Shown: in pieces, positions 4,871 through 8,052 of the stretch
Layout: each line of letters begins with the position of its first letter
Numbering within the stretch: position 1 is the stretch's first letter
Assembly (NCBI GenBank): GCA_902766215.1
Contig: CACXCV010000025.1
Location: 1-8,052 of the forward strand
Direction of reading: 5' to 3'
DNA: 8,052 nt
DNA from: Oscillospiraceae bacterium
GTDB taxonomy: Bacteria > Bacillota > Clostridia > Oscillospirales > Oscillospiraceae
Notes under the pieces: model-generated
What the model was told of the DNA's origin: nothing
The model's input: only the letters and a program-made list of their open reading frames with translations
Database searches by the model: none
Translations under genes and position numbers: made by a program

Positions 4871-7324
4871 ATGATGAACGAAATTCTGCTTTCGGCACAG
4901 CTGCCGGTGCTGGCCCTGCGGGGGCTGGTGGTTTTTCCGGGCATGCTGGCCCACTTTGACGTGGGGCGCGAAAAGTCGGTGCTGGCCCTGGACGAGGCCA
5001 TGAGCCACGGACAGGAGATCTTTCTGGTGACCCAGAAGGACATCTCTGTTGACGACCCGGCGCTGGACGGCCTGTACGACGTGGGCTGCATCTGCCACAT
5101 CCGCCAGATGCTCAAGCTGCCCGGCGACACGGTGCGCATCCTGGTGGAGGGCCGCCAGCGCGGACACATTGTCGAGCTGCAGCGCAGCGAGCCGTTTCTG
5201 TATGGCCGCGTGGAGAGCATGGAAAGCCTGCCGGCCCGCGACACCCCGCGGGTGGAGGCCATGCTGCGCAGCCTGCTGAGCATGTTTGACGAATATACCG
5301 AGCTGGGCGCCAAGCTGGGGCCGGAGCAGATGCTTCGCCTGGTGACCAACACCGACCCGGGCTTTGCCGCCGACTTCATTGCCCAGAACATTGCCGCGCC
5401 CTATGCCGCCAAGCAGAAGGCCCTGCAGGAGCTGAACGTCCAGCGCCGGCTGGAGCTGGTTACGCGCATGCTGGCCCGGGAGCTGGAGGTGCTGCGCATC
5501 GAGCACGACCTGCAGGAAAAGGTCCAGGCCGCCGTCGGCCAGTCCCAGCGGGAATACTATCTGCGCGAGCAGATGAAGGTGCTGCGCAGCGAGCTGGGCG
5601 AGGACGACGAGGAGGGCGAGGCAGAGGCCTATATTTCCCGCATCCGCGCGCTGAAGCTGGAGCCGGAAACCGAGCAGAAGCTGCTCAAGGAGGTCAGCCG
5701 CCTGCAGAAGCAGCCGTCCGGCTCGTCTGAGGCGGCGGTGATCCGCAGCTATCTGGATGTGTGCCTGGAGCTGCCGTGGAACACCCGCACCAAGGAGCGT
5801 CTGGACGTGAAAGCGGCGCGGCGGATCCTTGACGCCGACCACTATGGCCTGGAAAAGGTGAAAAAGCGCGTGCTGGAGTCGCTGGCGGTGCGCCAGCTGG
5901 CCCCGGAGCAGCGCGGGCAGATTCTGTGCCTGGTGGGCCCTCCCGGCGTGGGCAAGACCTCGGTGGCCATGTCCATCGCCCGGGCGACGGGGCGGAACCT
6001 GGCGCGGGTGGCTCTGGGCGGCGTGCATGACGAGGCGGATATCCGCGGCCACCGCAAGACCTATATCGGCGCCATGCCCGGCCGGGTGATCAGCGCCATC
6101 CGTCAGGCCGGCAGCAAAAACGCCCTGCTGCTCTTTGACGAAATTGACAAGCTGGGCAGCGACTATCGCGGCGACCCCTCCAGCGCCCTGCTGGAGGTGC
6201 TGGACAGCGCCCAGAACAGCACCTTCCGCGACCACTATCTCGAAATTCCCTTTGACCTCAGCGAGGTTTTCTTCATCACCACGGCCAACACCACCGACAC
6301 CATTCCCCGGGCACTGCTCGACCGCATGGAGGTCATCGAGCTGCCCAGCTATACCGATGAGGAAAAGGTGGTCATCGGCAAAAAATATCTGCTGCCGCGG
6401 CAGATGGAAAAGGCGGGCATCCCCAAGGGCGCGCTGCGCGTGTCCGACACCGCCTTGCGTGAGATGATCGACGGCTATACCCGCGAATCCGGCGTGCGTT
6501 CGCTGGAGCGTGAGGTGGGGACCCTCTGCCGCCGGGCGGCGCTGCAGCTGGTGGAAAACCCGCAGACCAAGCGTATCAGCGTCAGCGGCAGTAATCTGGA
6601 CGCCTTCCTGGGCGTGCGGAAGTTCCACCCGGACCACCTGAGCACCGAGCGCGTGGGCATCGTCACGGGCCTGGCCTGGACGGCCGTGGGCGGCGAGACG
6701 CTGGAGGTCGAGTGTACCGTCATGGACGGCAGCGGCAAGCTGATCTGCACCGGCAACCTGGGCGAAGTGATGAAGGAATCCGTGCAGCTGGCACAGAGCT
6801 ATATCCGCACCCGTGCGCGGCGCTTCCACATCCCTGAGGACTTTTATAAGACCAAGGATATCCACGTTCATTTCCCGGCGGGCGCCGTGCCCAAGGACGG
6901 CCCCTCGGCGGGCGTGACCATCACCACGGCCATGGTATCGGCCCTGTCGGGCGCCACCGTCCGGCGCGAGCTGGCCATGACCGGCGAGATCTCCATCCGC
7001 GGGCGCGTGCTGCCTATCGGCGGCCTGCGCGAGAAGACCATGGCCGCCCTGCGGCACGGCATCAAAACCGTGATCATCCCCGCGGACAACGAGCCGGACC
7101 TGGAGGAGATCGACCCGCTGGTGCGCAAGGCGCTGAACTTTGTCTCGGTCAGCCAGGTGGACGCGGTGATTGAATACGCGCTGGACTTTGGCGCCTGTGC
7201 CGCGCTGGAGGCCCCGGCCAGGCACGAGGCAGCTCCCGCCGAGGACCAGAAGGAGGACAAAGCGGCGGCCCTGCCGCTGTCGCCCACCCAGGCGCCCGCG
7301 CGCCGCAAACGACTGGAGCAGTGA
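4871..7324 (+). CDS. lon: ATP-dependent protease La (LonA type)
   Basis: This 817-residue protein carries the full LonA architecture. It has an N-terminal substrate-recognition domain (about 8–205), a coiled-coil linker rich in Glu, Arg and Gln (about 205–285), an AAA+ module and a C-terminal protease domain. The AAA+ module has Walker A GPPGVGKT (356–363), pore-loop tyrosine in TYIG (Y398) and Walker B LLLFDEIDK (419–427). The protease domain has the catalytic Ser-Lys dyad, S679 in DGPSAG and K722 in GGLREK. Lon degrades misfolded and short-lived regulatory proteins as a cytoplasmic hexamer. About 44 residues after position 773, rich in Ala, Pro and charged residues and ending in RRKRLEQ, exceed the usual Lon end and look disordered. 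Two adjacent ATGs (4871, 4874) both fit the AAGGGA-type binding site, so the first residue is uncertain by one. The membrane-associated paralogue LonB, which sits here in some Bacillota, is absent. Confidence 0.97.
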   Translation: MMNEILLSAQLPVLALRGLVVFPGMLAHFDVGREKSVLALDEAMSHGQEIFLVTQKDISVDDPALDGLYDVGCICHIRQMLKLPGDTVRILVEGRQRGHIVELQRSEPFLYGRVESMESLPARDTPRVEAMLRSLLSMFDEYTELGAKLGPEQMLRLVTNTDPGFAADFIAQNIAAPYAAKQKALQELNVQRRLELVTRMLARELEVLRIEHDLQEKVQAAVGQSQREYYLREQMKVLRSELGEDDEEGEAEAYISRIRALKLEPETEQKLLKEVSRLQKQPSGSSEAAVIRSYLDVCLELPWNTRTKERLDVKAARRILDADHYGLEKVKKRVLESLAVRQLAPEQRGQILCLVGPPGVGKTSVAMSIARATGRNLARVALGGVHDEADIRGHRKTYIGAMPGRVISAIRQAGSKNALLLFDEIDKLGSDYRGDPSSALLEVLDSAQNSTFRDHYLEIPFDLSEVFFITTANTTDTIPRALLDRMEVIELPSYTDEEKVVIGKKYLLPRQMEKAGIPKGALRVSDTALREMIDGYTRESGVRSLEREVGTLCRRAALQLVENPQTKRISVSGSNLDAFLGVRKFHPDHLSTERVGIVTGLAWTAVGGETLEVECTVMDGSGKLICTGNLGEVMKESVQLAQSYIRTRARRFHIPEDFYKTKDIHVHFPAGAVPKDGPSAGVTITTAMVSALSGATVRRELAMTGEISIRGRVLPIGGLREKTMAALRHGIKTVIIPADNEPDLEEIDPLVRKALNFVSVSQVDAVIEYALDFGACAALEAPARHEAAPAEDQKEDKAAALPLSPTQAPARRKRLEQ

Positions 7325-7325
7325 C

Positions 7326-7925
7326 ATGATCAACTATCGAAAAACATCCTATCTGCGCTCGGCCGGCAGCACGGAGAGCTTTCTGCGTGACGCGCTGCCG
7401 CAGGTGGCCATGGCCGGCCGGTCCAACGTGGGCAAGTCGTCGGTGATCAACGCGCTGACAAGCCAGAAGAACCTGGCCCGCGTGGGCAGTGCACCGGGCA
7501 AAACCACGCAGATCAACTATTTTCTGGTGGACGAGACGTTCTACCTGGTCGATCTGCCGGGCTATGGCTACGCCAAAGTTTCGCAGGCAGAAAAGGCGCG
7601 CTGGGCGCGGCTGATGGAGGGCTATTTTGCCTCGGGCCTGATTACCCTGGGCGTGCAGATTGTCGATGCGCGGCACAAGCCCACGGAGAACGACCTGACC
7701 ATGAGCCGCTGGTTTCTGGACGCCGCCTGCCCCTATCTCGTGGTGGCCAACAAGCTGGACAAGCTGAAGCCCAGCCAGATTGCCCCGTCGCTGGAGCTGA
7801 TCCGCCAGACGCTGAGCCTGCCGGAGTCGGTGCCGCTGATTCCGTTCTCGGCGGAGAAGGGCACCGGCTGCGAGGAGCTGCGCGCCGCCATTGCGCGGCT
7901 GCTGGCTGCGCCAGAGGCAGAATGA
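7326..7925 (+). CDS. engB: Ribosome biogenesis GTP-binding protein EngB/YsxC/YihA
   Basis: This 199-residue small GTPase of the TrmE-Era-EngA-EngB family is needed for assembly of the large ribosomal subunit. G motifs appear in order: G1 GRSNVGKSS (31–39), G2 threonine in PGKTTQINYF (T60/T61), G3 DLPGYG (76–81), G4 NKLDK (142–146) and G5 SAEKG (175–179). GRSNVGKSS and DLPGYGYAKVS are hallmark EngB strings. The frame is open upstream into the lon coding region, but the start is the ATG at 7326, one base after the lon stop codon. TGGAG at 7314–7318 lies seven bases upstream, inside the end of lon, so translation is probably coupled to lon. The G4 motif reads NKLDK where TKADK is common; this keeps the guanine-specific Lys and Asp. 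Placement after lon is the standard Bacillota arrangement. Confidence 0.96.
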   Translation: MINYRKTSYLRSAGSTESFLRDALPQVAMAGRSNVGKSSVINALTSQKNLARVGSAPGKTTQINYFLVDETFYLVDLPGYGYAKVSQAEKARWARLMEGYFASGLITLGVQIVDARHKPTENDLTMSRWFLDAACPYLVVANKLDKLKPSQIAPSLELIRQTLSLPESVPLIPFSAEKGTGCEELRAAIARLLAAPEAE

Positions 7926-7939
7926 TCGCATGATAAACC

Positions 7940-7979
7940 CACTGCGCGGCCGTCGGAGTTTCCCGATGGCCGCGCAGTG
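7940..7979. terminator. 17-pair hairpin after engB, probable end-of-unit terminator
   Basis: CACTGCGCGGCC (7940–7951) pairs perfectly with GGCCGCGCAGTG (7968–7979). The stem continues inward through a G·U pair (7952/7967) and TCGG/CCGA to a six-base AGTTTC loop. It starts 14 bases after the engB stop. On the + strand no T-run follows. Read from the other strand, the stem is followed by GGTTTATCA, a weak U-rich end. It therefore may serve both engB and a convergent - strand gene, more plainly the latter. Confidence 0.6.
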
Positions 7980-7998
7980 CTGCTGTATGCGGAAAATG

Positions 7999-8052
7999 TC
8001 AGTGCAGGCTGAGATAATAGGCCTTTTTGGCAGCTTTTTCGTCCAGATAGGC
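7999..8052 (-). CDS. Probable 3' end of a convergent gene, product unknown
   Basis: Reading the - strand from the window edge gives 17 codons, AYLDEKAAKKAYYLSLH, then TGA (complement of 7999–8001). The composition, the preference for codons ending in C or G outside the Lys/Tyr/Glu codons, and the position 20 bases before a strong hairpin all suit the C-terminus of a real protein facing engB. The fragment is too short to assign a family. A competing + strand frame (ATG at 7930, open to the edge) encodes an unlikely cysteine-rich string and runs through the hairpin, so I prefer the - strand reading. Confidence 0.4.
   Translation of the reverse strand, partial: AYLDEKAAKKAYYLSLH

Noticed and set aside
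7170..7325. Upstream extension of the engB frame inside lon
   Set aside because: The Arg/Pro-rich translation is the shifted reading of the lon tail. EngB proteins start near the MINYRKTSY segment, and a TGGAG site serves the ATG at 7326.
4757..7333. Very long open frame on the - strand opposite lon, with similar ones opposite tig (1419–2900) and clpX (3529–4773)
   Set aside because: Each is in exact codon register with the sense gene and stays open only because the sense genes avoid TTA, CTA and TCA codons. The translations are low-complexity strings rich in Gln, Leu, Ala and His, without recognisable domains.
7930..8052. Small + strand frame after engB, open to the window edge
   Set aside because: It runs through the 17-pair hairpin, has an unlikely composition with three adjacent cysteines, and competes with a more protein-like - strand reading of the same bases.
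1..8052. CRISPR arrays, insertion sequences, tRNA or rRNA genes, phage or defence genes
   Set aside because: No repeated spacer pattern, transposase, terminal inverted repeats or structural RNA signature was seen. The gene content is conserved housekeeping.

Overview
The window is a GC-rich stretch of bacterial chromosome. It carries a conserved protein quality-control cluster in the order trigger factor, clpP, clpX, lon, engB. Before the cluster come the end of a threonine synthase gene and a small metallophosphoesterase gene. The tig–clp–lon–engB (ysxC) order is typical of Bacillota. The high GC content, strong AGGAGG-type ribosome binding sites and the clostridial style of the ThrC and Lon sequences point to a GC-rich member of the Clostridia, such as an Oscillospiraceae/Ruminococcaceae-type gut anaerobe. 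That placement is inference from family resemblance; no species can be named.

Layout: (1) 1–642, 3' part of thrC, followed with a one-base TGATG overlap by a calcineurin-like metallophosphoesterase (642–1328). (2) 1329–1487, an AT-richer intergenic region with a good sigma-A-type promoter candidate for tig, an 8-bp dyad lying across that promoter, and a strong Shine-Dalgarno site. (3) tig (1488–2810), clpP (2899–3480), clpX (3511–4794), lon (4871–7324) and engB (7326–7925), all on the + strand. The tig–clpP and clpX–lon gaps each hold a strong GC-rich hairpin without a U-tract. The clpP–clpX gap is only 30 bases and lon–engB is separated by one base. (4) 7926–8052, a 17-pair hairpin and what looks like the last 17 codons of a convergent gene on the - strand.

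How the genes work together: trigger factor folds nascent chains at the ribosome exit tunnel. ClpX unfolds substrates and feeds them to the ClpP chamber. Lon degrades misfolded and regulatory proteins on its own. EngB is a GTPase for large ribosomal subunit assembly. The whole block is therefore plausibly one proteostasis and ribosome-biogenesis transcription unit, with the inter-gene hairpins adjusting the relative output or stability of its segments. All catalytic residues I checked in ClpP, ClpX, Lon, EngB and the phosphoesterase are present, so these look like functional genes.

I found no mobile element, CRISPR array, tRNA, rRNA or novel defence system. The most interesting points are the untranslated structures (the dyad at the tig promoter, the nested tig–clpP hairpin and the clpX–lon hairpin) and a disordered C-terminal extension on Lon. 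None of them amounts to a new system.
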